A DNA stretch of 22,503 nucleotides, taken from the NCBI GenBank assembly GCA_964613055.1, contig CAZTGD010000033.1:1-22503 (forward strand). Direction: 5' to 3'. Position 1 is the first letter of the stretch. Every line of letters starts with the position of its first letter. Shown piece by piece: positions 14,608-22,503 of this stretch. Below the pieces are notes generated by a model. It was given only the letters and a program-made list of their open reading frames with translations. It was not told where the DNA came from and searched no databases. Made by a program: the position numbers and the translations under genes. Source of the DNA: JAXGMQ01 sp964613055. GTDB lineage: Bacteria > Caldisericota > Caldisericia > JAAYUI01.

Positions 14608-15644
14608 CACTCAGCTCCTTCCTTTGTTATAGGGAACCAACATCGGAGTTGTCTGCCATCCTCTAGAGTCCTTAATGGGGGTTCTTCTTCTCTACATTTC
14701 TGACCAGCATTGAAACACCTTGGATGGAACTTGCAACCAACTGGAAGGTTGAACGGGCTTGGAACCATTCCCTCTATTGTTGGAAGCTTTTCATCAGTTT
14801 TTTTCTGGTCAACCCTCGGGATTGAGTGCAGAAGTCCCCATGTATACGGATGTCTTGGTGTGTAGAATATCTTTTTTGCATCTGCATACTCTACTATCTT
14901 GCCTGAGTACATAACTGCTATTTCATCCACCATTTCAGCCACAACCGCAAGGTTATGAGTAATGAGGATAATAGCCATACCAAAACGTCTTCTCAGATCC
15001 TTCATCAACTCAAGGATCTGTGCTTGAATAGTAACATCAAGCGCTGTCGTTGCCTCATCGGCTATCAGTATTTCAGGGTTGCATGCCATAGCCATTGCTA
15101 TCATGACTCGCTGTCTCATGCCTCCTGACATCTCATGCGGGTAGCTGAGTACTCGCCTTTCGGCATCTGGTATTCCAACGAGTTTCAACATCTCGATAGC
15201 TCTACGCCATGCTGGAGTATCGATTTTCCTCGTTCTGGTGAACCAGTCTCTCCAGGAATACGATTTCAATCCCTGATGAAGTTTAAGTGTTTCTGCTATC
15301 TGGTCACCAACCTGAAAGACGGGATTTAAAGAGGTCATGGGCTCCTGGAATATCATCGATATATTAGCACCCCTGATCTTCCTTATCTGCCTCATCGGCA
15401 TCTTCAAGAGATCTTTACCGTGATACTTGATTTCTCCTTCCACAATCTTGCCTGGTGGTTGCTGGATCAATCGCATAACCGATAAAGACGTAACTGACTT
15501 GCCACATCCAGACTCACCAACGATACCCAGTGTTTGCCCTTTGTTCAGTGAGAAACTAACATCATCAACCGCTTTGACAACACCATCGGTCATGTAGAAA
15601 TAGGTTTTCAGGTTTTTTACATCTAGTATTTTTTCGTTATCCAT
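14607..15644 (-). CDS. Peptide ABC importer ATPase, OppD/DppD type
   Basis: This 345-residue cytoplasmic ATPase begins MDNEKILDVKNLKTYF. It has Walker A GESGCGKS, Q-loop FQEPMTSLNPVF, signature MSGGMRQRV, Walker B LIADEATTALD (ADEA where most have ADEP) and switch His in LITHNLAVV. The C-terminal domain has PVGCKFHPRCFNAGQKC...RCW, the four-Cys pattern of the DppD/OppD tail. I chose ATG 15644, with AAGGTGGTG ahead of it, over the longer in-frame start at 15683, which would put 13 odd residues before the domain and overlap the permease. It lies 10 bases after the DppC-type gene and overlaps oppF by one base. Confidence 0.95.
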   Translation of the reverse strand: MDNEKILDVKNLKTYFYMTDGVVKAVDDVSFSLNKGQTLGIVGESGCGKSVTSLSVMRLIQQPPGKIVEGEIKYHGKDLLKMPMRQIRKIRGANISMIFQEPMTSLNPVFQVGDQIAETLKLHQGLKSYSWRDWFTRTRKIDTPAWRRAIEMLKLVGIPDAERRVLSYPHEMSGGMRQRVMIAMAMACNPEILIADEATTALDVTIQAQILELMKDLRRRFGMAIILITHNLAVVAEMVDEIAVMYSGKIVEYADAKKIFYTPRHPYTWGLLHSIPRVDQKKTDEKLPTIEGMVPSPFNLPVGCKFHPRCFNAGQKCREEEPPLRTLEDGRQLRCWFPITKEGAE

Positions 15645-15654
15645 GTTCACCACC

Positions 15655-16998
15655 TTATACCTTCTGCCTTGGATCAAGTGCATCTCTGAGACCGTCTCCC
15701 AGGAAGAAGAAAGAAGAAACGATGAGGAATATCAACAATCCAGAGAACAAAGCTGGCCATGGATACTCAGTGAAGTATGAATAAGCTTCGTTGATCAGAG
15801 CTCCCCAGGTAGGTGTTATGATTGGATCAACGCCAAATCCCAAAAAAGATAAGCCAGATTCACTCAAGATAATCCCACCAACACTCATAGACAGCTGAGT
15901 TATCGTTGGAGCAACGGCATTTGGCAACACGTGTTTGAATGTTATCCTCATATTCCCAGCCCCTATGGCTCTTGCGGCTTCAGTGTATTCCTGTGAACGC
16001 TCTGCAATGAATTGTCCTCTAGTCATCCGGGCAACACCTGACCACCCAAATACAGAGAATATGAATATTATTGTTAATATGGATTGCCCATAAATCTGTG
16101 TTAGAACAATATACAAAGGCAACAGAGGAAGCGTCCCCATAAGTTCGATAGTGCGTAGGAACACTGCATCGACAAAACCACCAAAGAAACCAGCCATTGA
16201 ACCAAGGAATATTCCTATTAATGCAACAATAAGCGTAACTGTGAACGCTACAAGAAGAGAAACTCTTCCTCCATAAGAAAGCCTTGGTAGTAGATCATGT
16301 CCTGAGTTATCAGTCCCAAGCACATGGATACCTGCTGGACCGATATCTGTGTACCTTGGAACCATCTTACCATTCTTTTCTACCATATCTTCTTGAAGAT
16401 TATCAAATATAGGTATGTACTCACTTATCTGCCCCGTGAGATTATTTCGCTTCTGATGAACTCTCCCGATAAAAAATTCATCTATCGGAGTGTCTTCATC
16501 ATCAGTCTCTTCAGCAACTGCATATCCCCTGTGATCTGTTGTTATCTTAAGCCTTCTATCCAACTCATTAAGATAACCGTAGGACTTTACATCATAAAAG
16601 TACAGATCATGATATGCCGGATCTTTGAAGGTTTCCATATTGATCTCTGCCATACCAGTTTCATAGTCAAAACTAGTAAACCAGAAATCAGAGGGGTATA
16701 TTTCTTCATTATACCAATCTGGATCCAGGATTTGAACAGATACACCCGGTATTGACCCTGGTACTGCTCTCTGATGTTGACTCGTGTAATCATAAGGATA
16801 ACCCGTCATTACCTCTATTACAGGTAACAAGAGTGTGAAGAGTAAAAGAAACAGGAAGATAAAAAGACCAAGAACAGCCAGTTTATGCCTTCGGAATCTC
16901 ATCCAGATAGCTTTTGAAAGGGAATAGTCAGCAGAGCTTAGTATCTCCTGTTCATTCGGGTTTTCAATTACAGTAACTTTTTTTCTTTTTTTATCCAT
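15655..16998 (-). CDS. Peptide ABC importer permease, DppC/OppC type, long form
   Basis: This 447-residue inner-membrane protein has a charged cytoplasmic N-terminus with SLSKAIWMRFRRHKLAVLG, a first membrane segment (about 41-63), a long outer loop (about 64-225) and then VLGTDNSGHDLLPRL (227-240) and the BPD_transp_1 domain with coupling loop EAARAIGAGNMRITFKHVLPNAVAP. It is about 140 residues longer than usual OppC because of an insertion between the first segment and the GTDNSG block, rich in Asp, Tyr and Glu. The insertion has little visible similarity to that in the other DppC-type protein of this cluster. The start has GGGAGG 9 bases upstream. It pairs with the DppB-type permease just upstream, 17 bases away. 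Confidence 0.92.
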   Translation of the reverse strand: MDKKRKKVTVIENPNEQEILSSADYSLSKAIWMRFRRHKLAVLGLFIFLFLLLFTLLLPVIEVMTGYPYDYTSQHQRAVPGSIPGVSVQILDPDWYNEEIYPSDFWFTSFDYETGMAEINMETFKDPAYHDLYFYDVKSYGYLNELDRRLKITTDHRGYAVAEETDDEDTPIDEFFIGRVHQKRNNLTGQISEYIPIFDNLQEDMVEKNGKMVPRYTDIGPAGIHVLGTDNSGHDLLPRLSYGGRVSLLVAFTVTLIVALIGIFLGSMAGFFGGFVDAVFLRTIELMGTLPLLPLYIVLTQIYGQSILTIIFIFSVFGWSGVARMTRGQFIAERSQEYTEAARAIGAGNMRITFKHVLPNAVAPTITQLSMSVGGIILSESGLSFLGFGVDPIITPTWGALINEAYSYFTEYPWPALFSGLLIFLIVSSFFFLGDGLRDALDPRQKV

Positions 16999-17015
16999 TT
17001 ACAGTCGCCTCCCTT

Positions 17016-17981
17016 CTACTTATACCTTATTCTAGGGTCAACGACAGCGTATAGAATATCTTGGAGCAACAACGATAAAAGCACTAACAATGCAAATAAT
17101 GTCAATGTACCCATCTGCACTGGAATATCAACTCTAACGGTTCTATCAAGCAGGAGTTTACCCATGCCATTAATGTTAAATATCTGCTCTGTGATTACTG
17201 ATGAAGAAAATAGCATTCTTATAGAAAAGGCTAGAATCGTAACTATCGGAATCATTGCATTTCTGAGGGCATGCTTGTATATTACCCTGTTCTCGGATAA
17301 TCCTTTTGACCTGGCAGTTCGAACATAATCCTGCCTTATGACCTCCAGCATAGAGGTCCTCATGTATCTTGAAAAACTCGCAATCATGGCAAATACACCC
17401 ATCGCAACCGGTAGGATCAGATTTCTAGCCTGATCCAATGCTCTCAATATTATCGGGTCGCTTGCATCAGTTATCAATTCCCAGCCAATGGGTACCCAGT
17501 GGAGAATTGCTCCAAAAATAAGCAAAAGGATTATACCAAACCAAAACCTAGGAAGCGCTATACCAATATAAGAAATAACCGTAAAGGTGTAATCAGCAGT
17601 GGAGTATTGCCTCCTTGCAGAGAAGATACCTAAAGGTATACCTCCTAAAATACCAAGAATCAGAATTGAAGCCTGGATCTTCATTGTTATTGGCAATCTC
17701 TCACCCACAAGTTGCCAGACAGGCAACTTATCGTAGATAGATTTCCCCCAATCCCATTCGAAAACTACCCTTTTTATCCATTTAAAATACCCAACATACC
17801 ATGGATCATTGAAGCCTGACCATTCTCTCATGCGATTGATGGCATCAATCTCCTTTGGCATCTGAATTTCAAGCTGTTTGAATGGATCGCCGGGAAGTCT
17901 TACAATAAAATAGATCAGCGCTGTGACAACGAAGATCATGATGACGAAGCTTATCAGTCTGCGTATAATGTAGTTTCCCAC
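17016..17981 (-). CDS. Peptide ABC importer permease, DppB/OppB type
   Basis: This 321-residue inner-membrane protein has DppB layout: MGNYIIRRLISFVIMIFVVTALIYFIVRLPGDPF, an outer loop, GIALPRFWFGIILLLIFG and the coupling loop RTARSKGLSENRVIYKHALRNAMIPIV, ending DPRIRYK. It forms the first permease pair with the long DppC-type protein that follows and should serve SBP1, whose gene is directly upstream. A strong intrinsic terminator stands between SBP1 and this gene, so it is expressed by read-through from the SBP1 promoter or from a promoter I cannot identify. ATG 17981 has AAAGGTGAG at good spacing. Confidence 0.94.
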   Translation of the reverse strand: MGNYIIRRLISFVIMIFVVTALIYFIVRLPGDPFKQLEIQMPKEIDAINRMREWSGFNDPWYVGYFKWIKRVVFEWDWGKSIYDKLPVWQLVGERLPITMKIQASILILGILGGIPLGIFSARRQYSTADYTFTVISYIGIALPRFWFGIILLLIFGAILHWVPIGWELITDASDPIILRALDQARNLILPVAMGVFAMIASFSRYMRTSMLEVIRQDYVRTARSKGLSENRVIYKHALRNAMIPIVTILAFSIRMLFSSSVITEQIFNINGMGKLLLDRTVRVDIPVQMGTLTLFALLVLLSLLLQDILYAVVDPRIRYK

Positions 17982-18027
17982 ATCCGCTCACCTTTCTGGG
18001 TCTACATCAACCCTGGGGTATTCAGCG

Positions 18028-18066
18028 AAAAAAAAGCCCCCGGGAATGATGATTTCCCCAGGGGCT
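18028..18066 (-). terminator. Strong intrinsic terminator after SBP1
   Basis: On the minus strand the G/C-rich arms (18035-18046 and 18054-18066, with AGCCCC pairing GGGGCT at the base) make a stem of about 12 pairs with one or two mismatches, followed by eight T (18028-18035). It lies 17 bases after the SBP1 stop codon and 47 bases before the first permease ATG. An 8-base segment just downstream (18011-18018, CCCTGGGG on the plus strand) could also pair with the stem's left arm. Confidence 0.9.
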
Positions 18067-18082
18067 AAATTAGTGCTTTTAA

Positions 18083-20251
18083 CTATTGCTCAAGATACCA
18101 GAACTCACAGTTCCAGTTGGGTGGTTGCTGAGCACCGGTTGGCTTGTAGTTCTCAAGGTTTCTCTTTACAACGTCAACATTGTACCTGTTGTATAGTGGC
18201 AGAGCAGGCAGTTCCTCAGTCCAGATCTTAAACTGTTTGTTAATTGCGTCTTGCAGTTCATCATCTGGCAACTCTCTAAGGATCAATTCAACCAATTCCT
18301 GGTGTTCTTCAGAGTTTTCACCACCATACCATCCTCCCTGATTCTGGCCCATCCAACCGTTTTCTTCAGTGGGAATCTGTTCATTTGACCATAGGTTGGC
18401 ATTCGGTCTGATGGGGTTAGACACCCATGCAAACTCTGCCGCTTCGAATTGGTGTCTGCGAAGGTAATCACCACCAAACATAGCTGTTGGAGATTTGAAA
18501 TCTGATTTCACATCTATGCCTAGCTGTCTCCACATCATTATGATGTTCTCAACGGATGCCAGTCTGAATGGAGCACCAGATGTAGTTGCAAGTTTGAATG
18601 CCAGCTTTTTACCATTCTTATAACGGAAACCGTCATCACTTAGCATCCAACCAGCTTCCTCAAGGAGTTGTTGTGCTTTCTCTGGGTTGTATTCATATTT
18701 TTTGATAGCACCGGCTTCTTCAGCTTTCTGGTAGTACTTGGAACGTCTTGTCATCCAGGCGTGGGATGGCGTGAATACACCTTCAGAAACTAGTCTACAA
18801 AGCTTATCTCTGTCAAGCGCATAAAGAAGAGCCTGTCGAACCCTTTTGTCACCAAAGATATGAGCGAGTCCAACATCATCTGGGTTGTCTGGGTCATCTT
18901 CAAATTGGTTGAGGTCAATGTGTTCCCATCCAGTGCTTTCAACATAATAGAAAGAATAGGAATCACTCAAATCACCCTCAATATCCTTGGCTTCGAGTGG
19001 TGAAAATGCATTGTAAACGAGGTCAATGTTTCTTCCTTTAAGGTTGAGCTTGATTGTGTTGTTGTCGCTCATGAACTTGACCCTGATGTTGGGGATGAGT
19101 GGTTGTGCAAAAACAGCATATGGGTTTGGTTCGAAATCGAAGTAGTTTCCCTGGTTCCATTCCTTTATCTTGTAGGGTCCAATCTGATAGTCATAGAAAT
19201 CCTGCCTGACATTGTGATGGTCGGGGTTGGTTATGAGTTCTTTCTCATAGAAATCCTTGAAAGACAGACCCGGAAGTCCCCAAGTTGCGTACGCATACTC
19301 TTCATTAAAAATGGTTTCTACAGTATACTTATTTATTTTTTTAACACTCTCTATCTTCCAATCACCAGACCTGGAAACAGACTGGATCTTGGGACACATG
19401 CCTTCTCTCATACCGAAGATGACGTCATCAGCTGTTATCTCATGATATCTGCTTCCCTCTGGTTCACCCTCAAGGCTAGGCCAGTACATATTTGGTCTCA
19501 GCTCAAAGGTTACAGACATGTGAGTGTTGCCTGTTACTTCATCTTCGAATATCTTGACATCACCATTATCAAGTGAGGGTCTTCTTTTTACAATGTTTGG
19601 GTAAAGAATGACATCATCTCCATATGTGACACTGCCGGTTCCAAGGAATGCTACTAAAAAAGTCCTTGACATAGCACTGGAAACATATGGATTCAAGGTG
19701 TCTGGTTCCTGCTGAGTTACACAAGTAACCATCTGTTCCGGGTCAGTGTTTGGTGGGTACTTGAATCTGTATAGCAGGAATGCCGCTTCCGCGTATGAGG
19801 GTTGCTCGCTCCAGGCTGTTTCCCTGAATCTGTAGGTTAGAATGTTGCAGATTGGTCGAGAGGCGAGATTGAAGTATGGCCAGTATTCCTCTGGTATAGT
19901 CTCCTCGTCAAGCGCAAGGCACCAGATGTCAAAGTCATACTCTGGAAGCATTTCCATATAGGATTCATGGTTGTCTATCGCAAACTTGAACATCTCGGCT
20001 TTGTTGAAGTCTTCACCTTCGTAGGATACATCTTTGCCTAGCACAATACTGAGACCGTTTGAGAACTCCTCTGCAGAGATCGGTGCATCATAATCCTCTA
20101 CCTCTGGGATCGCATGGCCCTCTTTTTCGTGAGTCATTGCGGTTATATATTTGTGCAGATAGTGTTCTTCCTCAGCAGAAACAGGTGACACCACCACAGC
20201 AAGCGTCATGATCAAAGAAAACGTTAACAACGTAGCTATTAATCTCTTCAT
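18083..20251 (-). CDS. Secreted peptide-binding protein (SBP family 5) with long N-terminal extension, SBP1
   Basis: This 722-residue exported protein has a plain signal peptide cut near VSA|EEE (residue 26) and no lipobox Cys, unlike SBP2. The family 5 solute-binding domain starts about residue 175 (VTQQEPDTLNPYVSS) and runs to the end, with EITADDVIFGMREG, YQIGPYKIKEWNQGNYFDFEPNPYA, DKRVRQALLYALDRDKL and LEEAGWMLSDDGFRYKNGKKLAF. Between signal peptide and binding domain lie about 145 extra residues. Part of this (54-93, DAPISAEEFSNGLSIVLG...FNKAEMFKFAID) weakly resembles an S-layer-homology repeat, which could attach the protein to the wall; this is inference. The start has AAAGGAGA at good spacing, and a good promoter lies upstream. 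It is followed by an intrinsic terminator, then permease genes. Confidence 0.92.
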   Translation of the reverse strand: MKRLIATLLTFSLIMTLAVVVSPVSAEEEHYLHKYITAMTHEKEGHAIPEVEDYDAPISAEEFSNGLSIVLGKDVSYEGEDFNKAEMFKFAIDNHESYMEMLPEYDFDIWCLALDEETIPEEYWPYFNLASRPICNILTYRFRETAWSEQPSYAEAAFLLYRFKYPPNTDPEQMVTCVTQQEPDTLNPYVSSAMSRTFLVAFLGTGSVTYGDDVILYPNIVKRRPSLDNGDVKIFEDEVTGNTHMSVTFELRPNMYWPSLEGEPEGSRYHEITADDVIFGMREGMCPKIQSVSRSGDWKIESVKKINKYTVETIFNEEYAYATWGLPGLSFKDFYEKELITNPDHHNVRQDFYDYQIGPYKIKEWNQGNYFDFEPNPYAVFAQPLIPNIRVKFMSDNNTIKLNLKGRNIDLVYNAFSPLEAKDIEGDLSDSYSFYYVESTGWEHIDLNQFEDDPDNPDDVGLAHIFGDKRVRQALLYALDRDKLCRLVSEGVFTPSHAWMTRRSKYYQKAEEAGAIKKYEYNPEKAQQLLEEAGWMLSDDGFRYKNGKKLAFKLATTSGAPFRLASVENIIMMWRQLGIDVKSDFKSPTAMFGGDYLRRHQFEAAEFAWVSNPIRPNANLWSNEQIPTEENGWMGQNQGGWYGGENSEEHQELVELILRELPDDELQDAINKQFKIWTEELPALPLYNRYNVDVVKRNLENYKPTGAQQPPNWNCEFWYLEQ

Positions 20252-20338
20252 ATATCTCCTTTCGGCATACGCATATTACACTTCACTAACTCCTGATAGG
20301 TAACACACATATTCACACTACATTTCTCCATCTGGGTC

Positions 20339-20366
20339 ATTATACAACGTTTTACAGCAAAGGCAA
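20339..20366 (-). promoter_or_regulatory. Promoter of the SBP1 peptide-import cluster
   Basis: On the minus strand TTGCCT (20361-20366), 16 bases and a perfect TATAAT (20339-20344) lie between murB and SBP1. The expected start near 20332 leaves an 80-base leader before SBP1. Confidence 0.7.
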
Positions 20367-20409
20367 GTCTCGAAAATAAAGACATCAAACAAATCACTCA
20401 ATACATATA

Positions 20410-20431
20410 GGATGCTGATTTAATCACATCC
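20410..20431 (-). terminator. Imperfect hairpin over the murB stop codon
   Basis: GGATG-TGATT and AATCA-G-CATCC on the minus strand pair with a one-base bulge and tiny loop, spanning the murB stop (20424-20426). No U-run follows, so it is at best a weak terminator or 3' stabiliser. Confidence 0.3.
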
Positions 20432-21359
20432 AATCGGGTTGGTTAACACTCCATGAACCAATAATTCTCAGTTCAGGACGAAGCATCACATTAGATTCCA
20501 AATACACATCATCAATGATCTTCGTCATCAAATTTAGCACATCCTTAGATGTACCACTGCCCATATTCACAAGGAAGTTTGCATGTATGTCTGATACTTC
20601 AACACCACCCTCTCTGCATCCCTTCAGTCCAGCTTCCTCTATCAACTGACCAGCTTTCCTTCCAGGTGGATTCCTGAACACACATCCAGCATTAGAAATA
20701 TTTTTGGGTTGGCAGTAAGACCTATATTCCTTCAGTCTATTCATTTCATTTCGTAATGTATCTTCATCGGCCTCTTCAAATCTCAACTTAACCCACTCGA
20801 CAACTCCTCCCGATTTTAAAACAAGTGAGTTTCGATAATCAAATTGCATTTGCTTATGTTTAAGTATGTGCCGATCACCAGAAAGTGATATATAGCCTAT
20901 CTCGATAACAGATTGACTTATGAAGTGTGATGACGTCCCAGCATTCATAGCTACTGCACCACCAACTGTACCCGGAATACCCCAACAATGCTCTAAACCT
21001 GAAAGTAGTTTATCAGTCGTTTGCTTTATGAGTTTTGCCAAGTTATAACCACCAGATACCACAACCTCATAACCATTCCAGTGGAGTTCATCAAGACCTT
21101 TGCCGATCTTGAGAGCAATCCCTCTCAAACCAAGATCACCAACAAGGAGATTTGTCCCACCACCAACAATATACATCGGGAGGTGCATCTTGCTTGAATA
21201 TCTGAGTACTGAAATGACATCATCGAAATCCTCGGGTATCACAAAGGCATCGACTGGTCCGCCTACTCCAAAGGATGTGTGCTTGCTCATGGACTCCCCA
21301 AACCTGACCTCCCCTCTCAGAGAGTTGCTTAATCCGGTTAATGACGTTGGTATAAGCAT
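20424..21359 (-). CDS. murB: UDP-N-acetylenolpyruvoylglucosamine reductase
   Basis: This 311-residue FAD enzyme makes UDP-N-acetylmuramate in the cytoplasm with NADPH. Blocks are complete: KHTSFGVGGPVDAF (26-39), IVGGGTNLLVGD (64-75), GIPGTVGGAVAMNAG (127-141), FDYRNS (173-178), NAGCVFRNPPGRKAGQLIEEAGLKG (223-247), DIHANFLVNMG (257-267) and LRPELRIIG (293-301). Tyr175, Arg176 and Glu296 are at family catalytic positions. The proton-donor Ser of the usual AGSVFKNP block is Cys226 here. YRNS and the PPG...AGQLIEEAG layout fit type IIa MurB. It lies 2 bases after murG and no murC is present between them, though murG-murC-murB is a common order. No good Shine-Dalgarno is visible, consistent with translational coupling. 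Confidence 0.94.
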   Translation of the reverse strand: MLIPTSLTGLSNSLRGEVRFGESMSKHTSFGVGGPVDAFVIPEDFDDVISVLRYSSKMHLPMYIVGGGTNLLVGDLGLRGIALKIGKGLDELHWNGYEVVVSGGYNLAKLIKQTTDKLLSGLEHCWGIPGTVGGAVAMNAGTSSHFISQSVIEIGYISLSGDRHILKHKQMQFDYRNSLVLKSGGVVEWVKLRFEEADEDTLRNEMNRLKEYRSYCQPKNISNAGCVFRNPPGRKAGQLIEEAGLKGCREGGVEVSDIHANFLVNMGSGTSKDVLNLMTKIIDDVYLESNVMLRPELRIIGSWSVNQPDWM

Positions 21360-21361
21360 TT

Positions 21362-22435
21362 TTAGCTCCTTATGATTCCCTTAAGTATATCAGATATTGC
21401 ATCCTGCGCTTGAGTATGAAAACAATCAGCAGGTGAAAATCGTTTAAAAGACAACAATGTTTCGATTGAATCGAAGAGCTCATCACTTATTCGATCTTCA
21501 TCAACAACGATTATATTATTTCTTGTCGATTGTAAATACAGAGCATTCTTCAACTGATGATTGTATATGGATTTCTTCTTCGGGACTAGTAATGATGGTA
21601 TTCCTAAACACTGAATCTCTGAAATCGTCATCGCACCAGCTCTTGCTATGATAGTATCACATATCGAATATGCCTTATCCATCTCAGTGATATATTCAAA
21701 TACCTTGACGTTTGTCAAACCTCGATTACTTATCTCATTTTCTATGATATTACTTTTTTTATTTCCCGTTATGAGTATCCATTGAAGGTCTTCTCGTTTT
21801 ATCAAAGAGTCAGCGAGTGAAAAGAAGCCTTTGTTTATGGCTTTTGCACCCTGCGAACCACCAAATATGAGTACGGTCTTTTTCTCACTTGAAAGACCAA
21901 AATGATCAAAATTCTGCGGAGTTTTTTCAGGTACTTTACTCCACCTTAGAGGATTCCCAACTACTTCTATCTTTGTTCTAGGAAGATTTTCTGTTTTACT
22001 GAATCCTACCATTACAACTTCAGCATATTTTGAAAGGAAACGGTTGGCTCTCCCTGCAACCACATTCTGCTCATGAAGTAGGATGGGGACCCTTCCTCGA
22101 CCTGCGAGTACAAGAGGAACGGATGGAAATCCACCCATACCGATAATTGCAACTGGTTTGTATTTATTTATAAGAGCTTTCGACTGCGCAATACCAATTT
22201 TAAGTTTTGAGAAAAATCTGTACATCCCCAATGGATTGAGGGACGGAGGTGCTGATGATACTGTTTCAGTTTTGATATCACCTGTTATTAGCTTATCTAA
22301 AGGTTTACCAGAACCAACTATGACCGGATCAAAACCATCCTTTACGAGCTGATTACCCACTAGAACAGCTGGTATGATATGACCACCTGTCCCACCAGCT
22401 CCAATTAACACATACCTAGGTTTTGTCATAACCAC
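21362..22435 (-). CDS. murG: Lipid II-forming N-acetylglucosaminyltransferase
   Basis: This 357-residue peripheral membrane enzyme moves GlcNAc from UDP-GlcNAc to lipid I. GT-B fold motifs are clear: GAGGTGGH (12-19), IGMGGFPSVPLVLAG (98-112), HEQN (121-124), GGSQGAKAIN (192-201) and ARAGAMTISEIQCLGIPSLLVP with the later YNHQLKNAL. Start is uncertain: GTG 22435 gives a two-residue longer protein than ATG 22429. The region before GTG holds GAGAG at modest spacing, while AGGTGG abuts the ATG too closely, so I keep 22435. The gene is followed by murB after 2 bases and probably follows other division and cell-wall genes outside the window. The C-terminus SDILKGIIRS is normal. Confidence 0.95.
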   Translation of the reverse strand: MVMTKPRYVLIGAGGTGGHIIPAVLVGNQLVKDGFDPVIVGSGKPLDKLITGDIKTETVSSAPPSLNPLGMYRFFSKLKIGIAQSKALINKYKPVAIIGMGGFPSVPLVLAGRGRVPILLHEQNVVAGRANRFLSKYAEVVMVGFSKTENLPRTKIEVVGNPLRWSKVPEKTPQNFDHFGLSSEKKTVLIFGGSQGAKAINKGFFSLADSLIKREDLQWILITGNKKSNIIENEISNRGLTNVKVFEYITEMDKAYSICDTIIARAGAMTISEIQCLGIPSLLVPKKKSIYNHQLKNALYLQSTRNNIIVVDEDRISDELFDSIETLLSFKRFSPADCFHTQAQDAISDILKGIIRS

Positions 22436-22503
22436 CTACTCTCAATGACTCTATCCTATTGTTATAACTGTATCGATCAATACCAAACAATATACCCACT
22501 TCT

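Noticed and set aside
15645..15683. Longer start for the OppD-type ATPase
   Set aside because: It overlaps the end of the permease gene and adds residues absent from the family, while ATG 15644 has AAGGTGGTG at good spacing.
16324..16755. Open frame on the plus strand opposite the DppC-type insertion
   Set aside because: It lies antisense to a long conserved permease gene; its hydrophobic look comes from the other strand's composition.
22461..22490. Promoter-like TTGTTT-18-TATAAC upstream of murG on the minus strand
   Set aside because: Both boxes and spacing are poor, murG is likely within a longer cluster, and the upstream sequence is cut off by the window edge.

Overview
This window is a chromosomal segment of a bacterium with fairly low G+C and densely packed genes. 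The phylum is uncertain. DivIVA, serial copper-amine-oxidase-type stalk domains in exported proteins, two lipoproteins with lipoboxes, and very large Opp-type permeases fit a Gram-positive-like or deep-branching lineage (Bacillota, Caldiserica/Cryosericota or Atribacterota-like). That is inference from gene content only. There is no sign of a prophage, an insertion sequence or a CRISPR array.

Left arm, mostly plus strand (1-2389): the 3' part of a MurC-like Mur ligase with altered active-site motifs, then an acyl-CoA dehydrogenase and a thioredoxin-coupled arsenate reductase/LMW-phosphatase-fold protein, tightly spaced. Convergent to these (2391-4167, minus) are two overlapping paralogues that fuse a stalk domain to a TlpA-like thioredoxin domain; one has CxxC and the other only CxxS. 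A divergent promoter region follows, then a plus-strand run of Nif3-like metalloprotein, ABC ATPase with degenerate catalytic motifs, small ABC-2-like membrane protein and PspC-domain membrane protein (4291-7091). A minus-strand tRNA-Ala(CGC) and a plus-strand lipoprotein with carboxypeptidase-regulatory-like domains come next. The lipoprotein gene has a perfect dyad over its -10 box. An intergenic stretch at about 8450-8620 has a good promoter, foldable sequence and a terminator-like hairpin but no gene, and may encode a small RNA.

Right arm, all minus strand, in transcription order: murG, murB, then a ten-kilobase peptide-import cluster, then divIVA and lspA. The import cluster reads SBP1, DppB-like, DppC-like, OppD-like, OppF-like, SBP2 (lipoprotein), DppB-like, DppC-like. 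It therefore has two binding proteins and two permease pairs but only one ATPase pair, suggesting that two importers share their ATPases. A hairpin lies directly after each binding-protein gene and before its permease genes; the first is a strong intrinsic terminator. divIVA-lspA has its own good promoter. murG-murB lacks the usual murC between them, while the only MurC-like gene seen is divergent and lies about 20 kb away.

The most noteworthy items are the degenerate ABC ATPase, the CxxC/CxxS stalk-thioredoxin pair, the possible small RNA at 8450-8620, the dyad over the lipoprotein promoter, the convergent hairpin that encodes both protein C-termini, a predicted near-leaderless nif3 transcript, and the composite peptide importer. 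None is certain to be a new system.
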